Shown here in pieces: positions 46,491-56,900 of a stretch of 64,000 nt of DNA (the stretch's first letter is position 1; the number at the start of each line of letters is the position of its first letter). Source of the DNA: Stomoxys calcitrans (taxonomy: Eukaryota > Arthropoda > Insecta > Diptera > Muscidae); NCBI RefSeq assembly GCF_963082655.1, contig NC_081553.1, positions 209,921,696 to 209,985,695 of the forward strand, given 5' to 3'. The notes beneath the pieces were generated by a model. The model did not search any database. It was not told where the DNA came from and saw only the letters and a list, made by a program, of their open reading frames with translations. Made by a program: the position numbers and the translations under genes.

Positions 46491-46700
46491 CCATTATTCT
46501 CAACTTCGACGGTGAAATTTATGTGGTAATGGAAGCTTGGTTTTGTGTCCAGTCCTTCTACACACTGTTCAAGCAATTCTTCCATCACTATATCCGCAAT
46601 AAGGGGGAAGACAGGTGATCCCATTAGTAATCCACTATCTATCCACTATTCTGTCTTTGTACTTGAAGTATCTGTTGTCCATAATATAAAATTTTACTGT
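46490..46700 (-). pseudogene. Penelope-like reverse transcriptase fragment
   Basis: The minus strand reads FYIMDNRYFKYKDRIVD, then after a frameshift LMGSPVFPLIADIVMEELL and CVEGLDTKPSF. The (P/L)MGSPxxPxIADIxMExL block is the motif region before the catalytic box in Penelope-like element reverse transcriptases. One stop plus a frameshift, about 60 residues left. Inactive. Confidence 0.6.
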
Positions 46701-46739
46701 ATTAAAAAAAAATCGGCATTGTCGTGTGTATTTTTGTTC

Positions 46740-46835
46740 TCCATCTCTCCCAAGGCCCATGTCCATCAACCAACCCTCGAGATATGCGTGTTATGCCCCA
46801 CTGAAGTTCTCTGAGCTTTAGATAGTCAATACTGC
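46740..46835 (-). pseudogene. Short LINE reverse-transcriptase scrap
   Basis: The GATATGCGTGTTATGCCCCA and CTGAAGTTCTCTGAGC stretch matches the antisense of the GAQ(H/Y)AYLKG region seen at 390-470. Confidence 0.45.
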
Positions 46836-47445
46836 AACAGTTTCAGTGCCATTTGCTTGTACAATAGTTGCAGCAAATTCAATATTTAATGCATACTGCT
46901 AACCATGTTTTTCCGAATAAAAGATTTTTAATGTTACATGCACAGAAAAACAATTTTTTTCCAAGAACACAAACAACTTGTTTATGCCATAGTTGTTTTC
47001 ATTATTGTTATTATTATTATTATTATTACTATTCCTGCATCAAGCTGCTCATATTCATGATGGTTGCATTGAAGCGCATTTAATACTCTGTAAACATCTT
47101 TTCAATATCATTCAGATAAAAGCTTCGCAGCACTGAAGACCTTTACAAAAGAAACTGCCATACAAATGAACAGAGGGACATTGTATTCAGAGAGTGCAGC
47201 AAATTCAATGAAATGTTGCTTTATCAGTAACGATGTCCTGGCACTAGGCAACAATGACATCTGTTGAAAATATTCTTTTTGAATTTTTTTTTTCATCTTC
47301 TCGTACATCATTAGTGATATGGAAGCATCATCCACATTCAATTGTAAAAGGTAGTTAAGATACAAAGGATGAACTCAAAGGAATGAATATGCACACACTT
47401 GCTCAAAAATCAATAGCATTTTCAGATAAAGGTGGGGGGGGTGGA
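46836..47445. other. Unique-looking DNA; no gene supported
   Basis: (ATT)n run at 46999-47030. An 85-codon minus-strand frame (47108-47365) has no motif. Ends in a G-rich run (GGTGGGGGGGGTGG, 47431-47444) at the edge of the next array. Confidence 0.4.
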
Positions 47446-48119
47446 AGAAAACCTTATTCAGCCAGGCTGAATTAAAGTTTTCCTTTAGGAAAACCTTATT
47501 CAGCCAGGCTGAATTAAAGTTTTCCTTTAGGAAAACCTTATTCAGCCAGGCTGAATTAAAGTTTTCCTATAGGAAAACCTTATTCAGCCAGGCTGAATTA
47601 AAGTTTTCCTATAGGAAAACCTTATTCAGCCAGGCTGAATTAAAGTTTTCCTATAGGAAAACCTTATTCAGCCAGGCTGAATTAAAGTTTTCCTTTAGGA
47701 AAACCTTATTCAGCCAGGCTGAATTAAAGTTTTCCTATAGGAAAACCTTATTCATCCAGGCTGAATTAAAGTTTTCCTAAAGGAAAAACTTATTCAGCCG
47801 GGCTGAATTAAAGTTTTCCTAAAGGAAAAACTTATTCAGCCGGGCTGAATTAAAGTTTCCCTAAAGGAAAGCCCTATTCAGCCAGGCTGAATTAAAGTTT
47901 CCCTAAAGGAAAACCCTATTCAGCCAGGCTGAATTAAAGTTTCCCTAAAGGAAAACCTTATTCAGCCAGGCTGAATTAAAGTTTTCCTATAGGAAAACCT
48001 TATTCAGCCAGGCTGAATTAAAGTTTTCCTATAGGAAAACCTTATTCAGCCAGGCTGAATTAAAGTTTTCCTTTAGGAAAACCTTATTCAGCCAGGCTGA
48101 ATTAAAGCCAGGCTGAATA
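47446..48119 (+). repeat. 42-bp double-palindrome array, left arm
   Basis: About 16 head-to-tail copies of a 42-bp monomer: GGAAAACCTTATTCAGCCAG followed by GCTGAATTAAAGTTTTCCTA and TA. Each monomer carries two hairpin sequences, TTCAGCCAGGCTGAA and TTTTCCTATAGGAAAA. A few variants (CTTTAGG, CTAAAGG, CCGGGC) cluster in the middle, showing local unit-by-unit spread. Confidence 0.95.
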
Positions 48120-49432
48120 CCATCCCGTTTGGTATACATGCCCGCCTAAGGAAGGGGAAGTTCCCCCTGTTTCTGCCCCTATATTTCTATATCAGATTGG
48201 TGTTTCTGGGTAAGGGTTAGAACAAAATTAACTGAAAGAGATTCATCGCATCGCACGTCTTTAGTGTGGGCATACTTTTTGTAAACCCTTGACATATCCA
48301 TTCATTATTCATTCAGGGCTCTAGAGCCAATATAGTTGCCAAGAAATATGACAGCCCATTCAATGATTTCATAAGGTTTTAAGCATTTATTCCCCAAATA
48401 TTCGCATTCAATGTGATGCCAAACCTTAAAACACCCCTCCCTTAACAGACTCCCCGAACTTCTTATAATCAAAAGGTTGTTACAGCAAAATGAAAAACAA
48501 AAACTTCCCATGGACAACCAGTGCAGATGCTGGTCAATGTATGCCAATCGCCATACCTTGACTGGATGCCTGCCTAACTAAGCCAATCAGCCATTCCCTC
48601 TTGCTCTTCGACACGGCATATTACATCAGAGGCGCAGGATGTCATTTGCCAAAGCCAATTTGAGACGTGGCTTGCGAAGTGAAGTCCTTTACAGAAATGG
48701 AATTCAGTAATGGAATCACACCCCATACTCTTTGGCAGCTTCCTCTTCCTCACCAAACTTTCTCTACCATCCTTAAACAACTATTGCCAGTTCTCATAAA
48801 GACATAATCGAAAAAAAAGTAAAAGAAATGAAAGGAATTTCCAAAATGGATGTGATGCGATGCGATGCAATGGCGTACCTTGTCGTGCCGTTGTATGCAA
48901 TTCATTGGCATGGTCAATGAATGTGCAATGAAACGTGCATTTCACTGAACACTGCTGACACATTGACTTCTAAAGGAAGATGACTGAATGGATGGGTTGC
49001 AATAGTTGAGTGAGGGTCATGGGGCTACCTGTTGCTCCCTTCCCCGCATCATCCATCCATGCGTTCATACCCTTTTGATGGACGGCTGGCTAATGACATT
49101 GTGTGTGTGTGTGTGTGTATATTTGACCCAAACTTTGTGTGAAATCTCAGATTCTTGTATTATGAACGGCAATGAATGTGGGTATGTGTGAAAAGGATTA
49201 ATTTCGTTTAGCCCCACCGCCATGGCCATGACAGAACAATGCTAATTGGATTATCAGCGTTAATGAAGAATTGGAATTAATATCCGTTTATGTAAACAAT
49301 CGTATTTAAGCCTGTGATGGAAATCCTATATTGTATTGGAATATGAGAAGGGAGTATGATGTAAACGTTTTGTGATTTGAAAAAGTAATACGAGAATAAA
49401 GATATGAAAACGATTAAAAAAGGTTGAAAAAG
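48120..49432. other. Single-copy-looking spacer between inverted arrays
   Basis: Mixed-composition DNA with no repeat family I recognise and no supported gene. It holds a GT run (49098-49118) and a GATGC(G/A)ATGC... stretch at 48848-48875. Open frames of 60-80 codons lack motifs. Confidence 0.45.
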
Positions 49433-50894
49433 TTTTTATTTGGAAAAACTTCAATTCAGGTTTTCCTATAGGAAAACTTTAATTCAGCCTGGCTGAATAA
49501 GGTTTTCCTATAGGAAAACTTTAATTCAGCCTGGCTGAATAAGGTTTCCTATAGGAAAACTTTAATTTCCTATAGAAAAACTTAAATTCAGCCTGGCTGA
49601 ATAAGGTTTCCTATAGGAAAACTTTAATTCAGCCCAGCTGAATAGGATTTCCTATAGGAAAACTTTAATTCAGCCTGGCTGAATAGGGTTTCCTATAGGA
49701 AAACTTTAATTCAGCCTGGCTGAATAGGGTTTCCTATAGGAAAACTTTAATTCAGCCTGGCTGAATAGGGTTTCCTATAGGAAAACTTTAATTCAGCCTG
49801 GCTGAATAGGGTTTCCTATAGGAAAACTTTAATTCAGCCTGGCTGAATAGGGTTTCCTATAGGAAAACTTTAATTCAGCCTGGCTGAATAGGGTTTCCTA
49901 TAGGAAAACTTTAATTCAGCCTGGCTGAATAGGGTTTCCTATAGGAAAACTTTAATTCAGCCTGGCTGAAAAGGGTTTCCTATAGGGAAACTTTAATTCA
50001 GCCTGGCTGAATAGGGTTTCCTATAGGAAAACTTTAATTCAGCCTGGCTGAAAAGGGTTTCCTATAGGAAAACTTTAATTCAGCCTGGCTGAATAAGGTT
50101 TCCCATAGGAAAACTTTAATTCAGCCTGGCTGAATAGGGTTTCCTATAGGAAAACTTTAATGCAGCCTGGCTGAATAGGGTTTCCTATAGGAAAACTTTA
50201 ATTCAGCCTGGCTGAATAGGGTTTCCTATAGGAAAACTTTAATTCAGCCTGGCTGAATAGGGTTTCCTATAGGAAAACTTTAATTCAGCCTGGCTGAATA
50301 GGGTTTCCTATAGGAAAACTTTAATTCAGCCTGGCTGAATAGGGTTTCCTATAGGAAAACTTTAATGCAGCCTGGCTGAATAGGGTTTCCTATGGGAAAA
50401 CTTTAATGCAGCCTGGCTGAATAGGGTTTCCTATAGGAAAACTTTAATTCAGCCTGGCTGAATAGGGTTTCCTATAGGAAAACTTTAATGCAGCCTGGCT
50501 GAATAGGGTTTCCTATAGGAAAACTTTAATTCAGCCTGGCCGAATAAGGTTTTCTATAGGAAAACTTTAATTCAGCCTGGCCGAATAGGGTTTTTTTGTA
50601 GGAACACTTTAATTCAGCTTGGCTGAATAGGGTTTTCCTATAGGAAAACTTTAATTCAGCCTTGATGAATAGGGTTTTTTAATTTAGCCTGGCAGAATAA
50701 GGTTTTCCTATAGGAAGACTTTAATTCAGTCTGGCTGAATAGGGGTTTCCTGTGGGAAAACTTTAATTCAGCCTGGATGAATAGGGTTTTCCTATAGGAA
50801 AATTTTAATTCAGCCTGGCTGAATAAGGTTTTCCTATAAGAAAACTTTAATTAAGCCTGGCTGAATAAGGTTTTCCTATAGGAAAACCTTATTC
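49433..50894 (-). repeat. 42-bp double-palindrome array, right arm (inverted)
   Basis: About 35 copies of the complement of the left-arm monomer, mostly 41 bp (TTTCCTATAGGAAAACTTTA, ATTCAGCCTGGCTGAATAGG, G), with both palindromes kept. Central units are nearly identical and the last units (50580-50890) are more diverged. At the far end TTTTCCTATAGGAAAACCTT sits inside a 30-bp perfect palindrome (50865-50894), where orientation flips. Confidence 0.95.
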
Positions 50895-51678
50895 TAATTT
50901 GGACCATATTTGGGTTGGATGTTGGGAGTCTTAGAGCAGCTCACTGTTAGCAAAATCCAAGAAAAATGCGCCTTTTTTGGTTTGTAGAACCTAAAGCTGA
51001 AGATCGGTCTCTATAGCAGCTATATCTAAATATAGCCCTAACTGGACCATTTTCGGAACAAATGTTTGTAGTCTTAGTATAACTCAGTGTTCCAAATGTC
51101 AGCGTAGTCGGGTAATAAGTGCACCTGTTATAGGCCTATTTTGGCAAAATCGGAGATTAAATGCTCCTTCTATGGTCTTTAGACCCTAAAGCTGAAGATC
51201 GCTCTCTATGGCAGCTATATCTAAATACAGCCCGATCTGGACCATATTCGGTACAGATATTCGGAGTCTTAATACATGTCACTGTTCCAAATTTCAGCGA
51301 AGTCGGGTAATAAATGTGCCTGTTATTGGCCTAAAACCCAAAATCTGCAGGTCGGTCCATATGGCAGTTATATCCAAATATGTTCCGATCTGGACCATTT
51401 TTGGTTCGGATATTGACGGGCCTAATAAATCGTACTATGCCAAATTTCAGCGAAATCAGGTGTAGCGTGTTATAGGCTTAAGACCCAGATCGATAAAATC
51501 ACCAAATCGGGCTATATGGCGGCTATATCCAAATATAGTCCTATGTGGCCCACGGACAGAAAGACCAACACACAAATCGTCTTTACAACGATCCGATCGG
51601 AAAGTGATATTTCGATGTGTTACAAACGGAATGACTAAATTAATACACACCCTATCCTATGGTGTTGGGTATAAAAAT
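50895..51678 (+). repeat. 'ACCCTCCACC' element variant
   Basis: About 165-bp internal repeats (CTGAAGATCGGTCTCTATAG, CAGCTATATCTAAATATAGC, TTTCAGCGAAGTCGGGTAAT) ending AACGGAATGACTAAATTA and TATCCTATGGTGTTGGGTAT. The left end is lost at the inverted array. Confidence 0.65.
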
Positions 51679-51880
51679 GGTATGGTAGCCCTGTTAAAAC
51701 TTCTCCCGAAAGAAGTGTCGCAGTGCAAAACGCCGTTCGCGCTCGGCTATAAAAATGAGGCTGCTTATCATTGAGCTTAAACTTGAATGGGACAGCACGC
51801 ATTGATATGTGAGAAGTTTGCCCCAGTTTGCCCCTGTTCCTTAATGAAATGTTCATGGGCAAATTTGCATTTATTCGAAT
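51679..51880 (+). mobile_element. tRNA-headed SINE, copy 6 (5'-truncated)
   Basis: Starts in the body (GGTAGCCCTGTTAAAACTTC), with CGCTCGGCTATAAAAATGAG, TTGAGCTTAAACTTGAATGG and the tail TTCATGGGCAAATTTGCATT. No head. Confidence 0.75.
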
Positions 51881-51930
51881 ACAGCCTGCCTGAATAAGGT
51901 ATTGCTATAGGAAAACTTTTATTCATCCTG
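51880..51930 (-). repeat. Relic monomer of the 42-bp repeat
   Basis: Reads ATACAGCCTGCCTGAATAAG, then GTATTGCTATAGGAAAACTT and TTATTCATCCTGG: one diverged unit about 1 kb outside the right arm. Confidence 0.75.
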
Positions 51931-52744
51931 GTCCATATAAGATCACTCTTACATTGTAGCATTCCAATGTATACGCAATATGAAACTCATTAAAATATAA
52001 CAAACAATAACAGTTGGGATTTCATTTTGATGATGATTTCTGTACACATAATTTGTGGCCATGGTTAAAGGACAATTTTAAACTTAAGAATTGCCACACA
52101 TACAACAAAAGGTTTAACTTACATGCATGCCATTAAGGAAATTGGGATCATAACCCACTGAGATTATGATTTGTTGGGTCAACCTCTAGAGACTAGGACC
52201 CAAATTTGGAAACTGTTTGAAATTCGTAATGTGTGTATGTATGTGTATGAATCCTTAATGTATCTGCCTTGAAGAAACTTGATGAACAGTGGTTTACAGT
52301 TTATATACCATATAACATTTAATTGACTGAAGTGATGTGACTTCAATGGGCACAACACAAACCACCAGGAAGCGAATTGTGAAGTGGTCAATTCTCTTTG
52401 AAATCATACATGAGCAAAACATAACAAAGAGTTCGTTTGCGGTTCTTGTCCATATCGACTGGGGGCCACAATAACAGATGCCAAATGCTTTTGAGGTAGT
52501 TGATGCCAAGAAGTCCAAGTAGTGTACAAAACCAAAAGAGCAAAATAGAAGCTCGAAATTTTTAATCAAATAGTTAAACAACAGACAAAGTGCAAGTAGG
52601 TTGAATATCAACCAATAAATGTAATAGAGAAGATGAAACACTGGCCTTTCAGGTTCAGACAGTGGGCTGAAAAATGGGAAGAACTGGAAACAAGTACAAA
52701 CGTTCTTGCTATGAAGCTTCAAAAGGTCACTGAATGAATTGAAC
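51931..52744. other. Unique-looking DNA; no gene supported
   Basis: AT-rich, without recognised repeat. A 142-codon minus-strand frame (52294-52722) is hydrophobic and low-complexity with no motif; it is not called. Confidence 0.4.
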
Positions 52745-54165
52745 TAGTGAACTAGATAGTTCAGTAAGCAGAATGAATCTAAAGCAAGCAGTTTAAATGA
52801 CCCACACTACTTTTGCTACATACAAGCGTGCTATGGCGGCTCTCTATGGCGACGCTCAAGGCCTAATGGACGAGGATGTTGACGTCGACATGCGTGGCGG
52901 GTTGTTTGGGGTTCCTGTATAGGCTATGGGCCCACGGTGTGATGCTGAGATGGCTTCCTGGGCATGAGGCAATTCCTGGGAATGAGAGGGCGGACCAGTA
53001 CGCCAGGAGGGATTTGTCTGCTTCGGGCGGACTAGTCACCGGGCTTGCCTAAGTGCCATTTGTCGAGCTACTGAACACTGTAGAGGGGATGGTCAGGACG
53101 GCGTCGGATGGTGGATGGTTGACGCACTGCAACGGCGCTATGGCCAGTCATCAACCGGAGGAGGACGAAGGAATTGCTCCGGGTCTGCAGGGACGTAGGG
53201 GCAGCCGTTTCTTATGTGAATTAATTGAACTAGTGAACTGGATAGTTCAGTAAGCAGAAATAATTTTAAGTACGCGGTTTTTATGACCCACAATACTTTT
53301 GCTACAAACAAGAGTGCTATGGCGGCGCTCTATGGCGACGCTCAAGGCCTAAGGGTCGACGATGTTGACGTCGAAATGCGTGGCGGATAGTTTGGGGTTT
53401 CTGTATAGGCTATGGGCCCACGACGTGACGCTGACATGGGTTCCTGGGCATGAGGCAATTCCTGGGAATGAGAGGGCGGACGAGTACGCCAGGAGGGATT
53501 CATCTGCTTCGGGCGGACCTGTCACCGGGCTTACCTACGTGCCATTTGTCGAGCTACTGAACACCGTAGAGGAGATGGTCAGGGCGGCGTTGGTGGCCAG
53601 ATGGAACTCGGTGGATGGTTGCCGCACTGCAACGGCGCTATGGCCAGTCATCAACCGGAGGAGGACGAGGGAATTGCTGGCATAACCAGAAGCTGTGCCA
53701 AAGGCCGCATGGCGGCCCGCATGGGAATTCCGCACAATGACTTCTGTAGGAATTGCCTTGATGAGGATGAAAAGGAGACTATTGAGCACTTGTTGTGTGA
53801 ACTAGTGAACTGGATAGTTCAGTAAGCAGAAAGAATTTTAAGTAAGCGGTTTTTATGACCCACACTACTTTTGCTATGGCCAGCCATCAACCGGAGGAGT
53901 ACGTGGGAATTGCTGTCATAACCACACACTGTGCCATAGGCCGCATGGCGACGCGCATGGGAATTCCGCACAATGACTTCTGTAGGAATTGCCTCGATGA
54001 GGATGAAGAGGAGACTATTGAGCACTTGCTGTGTTAATGTCCGGGTCTGCAGGAACGTAGGCTCTCCTTTCTGGGGAGCCTTTTCTTCTGTGATCAGGGT
54101 GAACTTGCGAACGTACCACAGGGACAGGATGGTTCCGACGGGGGTGCCATAAGTTCCGGCGTAGT
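52745..54165 (+). pseudogene. LINE RNase H and C-terminal tail, three tandem copies
   Basis: Three head-to-tail units begin near 52745, 53222 and 53805, each preceded by the same 75-bp flank (GAACTGGATAGTTCAGTAAG...GACCCACACTACTTTTGCTA). The second is longest: FLYRLWAHDVTLTWVPGHEA, then NERADEYARRDSSASG (RNase H end), FVELLNTVEEMVRAALVARW, and a zinc-finger-like tail CRNCLDEDEKETIEHLLCEL. The third keeps only the tail with CRNCLDEDEEETIEHLLC. Frameshifts divide each. These are the ORF2 C-terminus of an insect non-LTR element (LOA or jockey type). Sharing of the 75-bp flank means the fragment was duplicated in place, not retrotransposed three times. Confidence 0.75.
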
Positions 54166-54935
54166 TATTGGGTTGCCCAAAAAGTAATTGCGGACTTTTC
54201 ATATAGTCGGCGTTGACAAATTTTTTTACAACTTGTGACTCTGTAATTGCATTCTTTCTTCTGTCAGTTATCAGCTGTTACTTTTAGCTTGCTTTAGAAA
54301 AAAAAGTGTAAAAAAAGTATATTTGATTAAAGTTCATTCTAAGTTTTATTAAAAATGCATTTACTTTCTTTTAAAAAATCCGCAATTACTTTTTGGGCAA
54401 CCCAATATATGCGTGCTTGCATGGGGATGGGCGTTTCTTCTGCGGGTCTGCAGGGAAGTAGGCTCTATATCTGGAGAGTCGTTTCTTCTGTGATCACGGT
54501 GAACTTGCGAAGGTACCTCAGGGACAGGATGGTTCCGACGGGGGGTGCCATAAGCTCCGGCGTAGGTATATCTGTGCTTGCGTGGGGATGGGCGTTTCTT
54601 CTGCGGGAACGTAGGTTTTCCTTTCTGGGCGCCGTTTCTTCTGTGATCATGCTGAACTTGCAAAGGTACCTCAGGGAAAGGATGCTTGCGACGGGGCTGC
54701 CATAAGCTCCGGCGTAGTTACATCAGTGCTTGCATGGGGATGGGCGTTTCTTCTACGGGTCTGCAGCGACGTAGGCTCTCCTTTCTGGTCTGGCTGGCTC
54801 TTTAATGCCGTTTCTTCTGTGATCACGGAGAACTTGCGAAGGTACCTCAGGGACAGGATACTTGCGACGGGGCTGCCATAAGCTCCGACGTAGTTACATC
54901 CGTGCTTGCGTAGGGATGGGCGTTTCTTCACCCCC
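54050..54935 (+). repeat. LINE 3' end, about 155-178-bp tandem repeats
   Basis: Four units containing GGGTCTGCAGG(G)A, GTAGGCTCTCCTTTCTGG, CCGTTTCTTCTGTGATCA, GAACTTGCGAAGGTACCTCA, GGGACAGGAT and GCCATAAGCTCCGGCGTAG. The GGCGTAG-type positions at about 54158, 54556, 54709 and 54887 give spacings of 160 (after subtracting the MITE), 153 and 178. Confidence 0.8.
54168..54405. mobile_element. Mariner-type MITE, copy 2 (238 bp)
   Basis: Perfect ends TTGGGTTGCCCAAAAAGTAA / TTACTTTTTGGGCAACCCAA with TA on both sides (54166-54167 and 54406-54407). The sister repeat units nearby (GTAGTTACATCAGTGCTTGC at 54713) give the empty site, showing insertion at the TA of GTAGTTA. Confidence 0.92.
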
Positions 54936-55100
54936 CGATCGGGCTCTCCATTCCTCCTGTCTTAATTGTGTATAACCTCTAGTCCGAGGTCTCACATCTT
55001 CTTTCTCTTCCCTTTCTTTCTAGGGTAACACAATGGGCAAGACTGGCCTCCGAGTGAACTCACCCTTGGTGGGCAACCCACTCAACTTAACCTAAAAGCG
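54936..55100 (+). other. LINE 3' terminus
   Basis: CTTGGTGGGCAACCCACTCA then ACTTAACCTAA at 55065-55095 fits the ending of the same non-LTR family as 52745-54935. Confidence 0.5.
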
Positions 55101-55640
55101 TGCTTTAGCCCATCCTTAAGAAATGTACTCTTATACTTCTCACAAAAAGTATATACAATTTGCTTATGTAAGCAAAGTATCATTTATCTCCCTAAGCTAA
55201 GAGTCAGTTACTCGGGGACGGCCTCAAACTTGGCTGGTAGTACAACCCTGTAACCTGACTAGGTTAGGTTGGGTTAGAAGAGGATGATACCAGACATTAG
55301 ATGTCTAGGTATAAGCTAGGGCCTTCATTTGGCTCATTGTGATACCACAACGGACCTCGCCAATACATTCGGCTCAATGCATCAATGTACCCTACCATAG
55401 TAATCCCATGGAAACCGTTTCTGTGTACCGAATTGACCCGATGGAACCCTTCATCGACCAGAGGCTGTCGCCTCAGTGTACATATTCGTACATTTTTCTT
55501 CATGGGAGAGGTAGATTCCGGAGTGCCTTCTGCGCACACAACAACAGACGGACAGACAGACAGACAAACGGTCGGACAGATAAACAGACGGACGGACGGA
55601 TATTTCGAGGTGTTACAAACGGAATGACGAAATTAGTATT
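55100..55640 (+). repeat. Mixed remnants ending in an 'ACCCTCCACC' element end
   Basis: 55100-55535 shows no gene. A CCTGACTAGGTTAGGTTGGG piece (55254-55273) resembles an antisense LINE tail. 55548-55640 has GACAGACAGACAAACGG and ATTTCGAGGTGTTACAAACG, then GAATGACGAAATTAGTAT, the right part of the dispersed family. Confidence 0.5.
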
Positions 55641-56015
55641 AGTAAGTACCGGTTTCGGGCAAGCTGTGGTTCACTGCCAAGTCACTCTTGATCCCTGGAA
55701 AAAGGAATGGCAGGACCTCAGTCACTTTTGGCAACGTAACAATTACTAAGCCGAAGAGATGTGATAGGTCGTTCAACCGTCAATTTTTGGTGCATCCCAA
55801 GAGTGACACGGCTAGGAGAAGAGCCTTTCGTCGTATCCGTGGTCTCCGAGCCGATGGACAGCGATTACAATCTACCGTGGATGAAGTTACGAATGTCATC
55901 CGAATGATATTCGGAACACTCTTATAATTCCCGATGTCTGAAAGATGGGCATAGTGATCCCACTACTCAAGCAAGGATCCGAGTGAGGGAGAGTCGTACA
56001 GACCGATCTCCCTTC

Positions 56016-56301
56016 AAAATTGCAAATTTTGCCCATGAACATTCCACTAAGGAACAGGGGCAAACTTCTCACATATCCATGAGTGCAGTCCGATTAAAGT
56101 TTAAGCTCAATGATAAGGGGCCTCCCTTATATAGCCGAGCCCGAACGGCATGCCGCAATGCGACACCTCTTTGGAGAGAAGTTTTACATGGCAAATGTTG
56201 CCAGCATTAGGAGGGGAAAACCACCGCTGAAATTTTTTCTGATGGTCTCGCCAGGATTCGAGCGTCATAGGCGGATATGCTAACCTCTGCGCTACGGTGG
56301 C
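56016..56301 (-). mobile_element. tRNA-headed SINE, copy 7 (intact, with 21-bp TSD)
   Basis: On the minus strand the 286-bp element starts GGCCACCGTAGCGCAGAGGT and ends GGGCAAAATTTGCAATTTT. The 21 bp at 55995-56015 (CGTACAGACCGATCTC and on) recur exactly at 56302-56322, an unmistakable target duplication of LINE-driven type. The B-box section is damaged here (GATTCGAGCG), and about 12 bp between it and the next part are deleted. Confidence 0.92.
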
Positions 56302-56579
56302 CGTACAGACCGATCTCCCTTCTCTCACCATAAGCTAAGACGCTTGAGCGACTTCTCCTACCGAGCCTCGTTGGAGAATTTCCATTCGCCGATCATCAGC
56401 TTGGATTCCGAAGACTGTATAGCACAAGAACTGCTTCGCATGACATCACTGCACACATTTGCCATGGCTTCAATCAGGCCAGGCCTTGTTATAGGACGCT
56501 CCTCTTGGCACTGGACCTATCGAAGACCTTCGTCAAGGCAACCATGCCAAACTATTTGAGGACATTGCCAACGCATGGA

Positions 56580-56900
56580 GGCCACCAAAGCGCAGAGATT
56601 AGCAAGTCCGGCTATGACGCTGAACGCCTGACTTCGAATCCTGTCGAGAACATCAGAAAACAATTTTCAGCGGTGTTTTTCTCCTCCTAATGCTAGCGAC
56701 ATTTGTTAGGTACAATGCCATGCATTGAAGCCATATAAAAACATCTCCTCAAAGAGATGTAACACTGCGATACGCTGTTCGGAATCGGCTATAAAAAGGC
56801 ACCTTGTCATTGAGCTGAAACTCGAATTGCACATCATTCATTGATATGTGAGATTTTTTCCCCTAATTCTTAATTGAATGTTCATGAGAGAATTTGCATT
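56580..56900 (+). mobile_element. tRNA-headed SINE, copy 8
   Basis: Head GGCCACCAAAGCGCAGAGAT, box ACTTCGAATCC, body with TCCTCCTAATGCTAGCGACA and GGAATCGGCTATAAAAAGG, tail TTCATGAGAGAATTTGCATT. Flanks ATTGCCAACGC and ATTAGCAACAC are a weak, diverged target duplication; the reverse transcriptase frame resumes after it. Confidence 0.8.

Noticed and set aside
47446..50894. CRISPR-like array
   Set aside because: Units are contiguous 41-42-bp monomers with no unique spacers, and the sequence is from an animal genome.
52294..52722. 142-codon minus-strand frame as a membrane protein
   Set aside because: Hydrophobicity follows AT-rich composition; no conserved pattern or neighbouring exon.
55254..55273. 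Telomere-like (TTAGG)n sequence
   Set aside because: CCTAACC/GGTTAGG words here are tails of insect non-LTR elements, two or three units at most.
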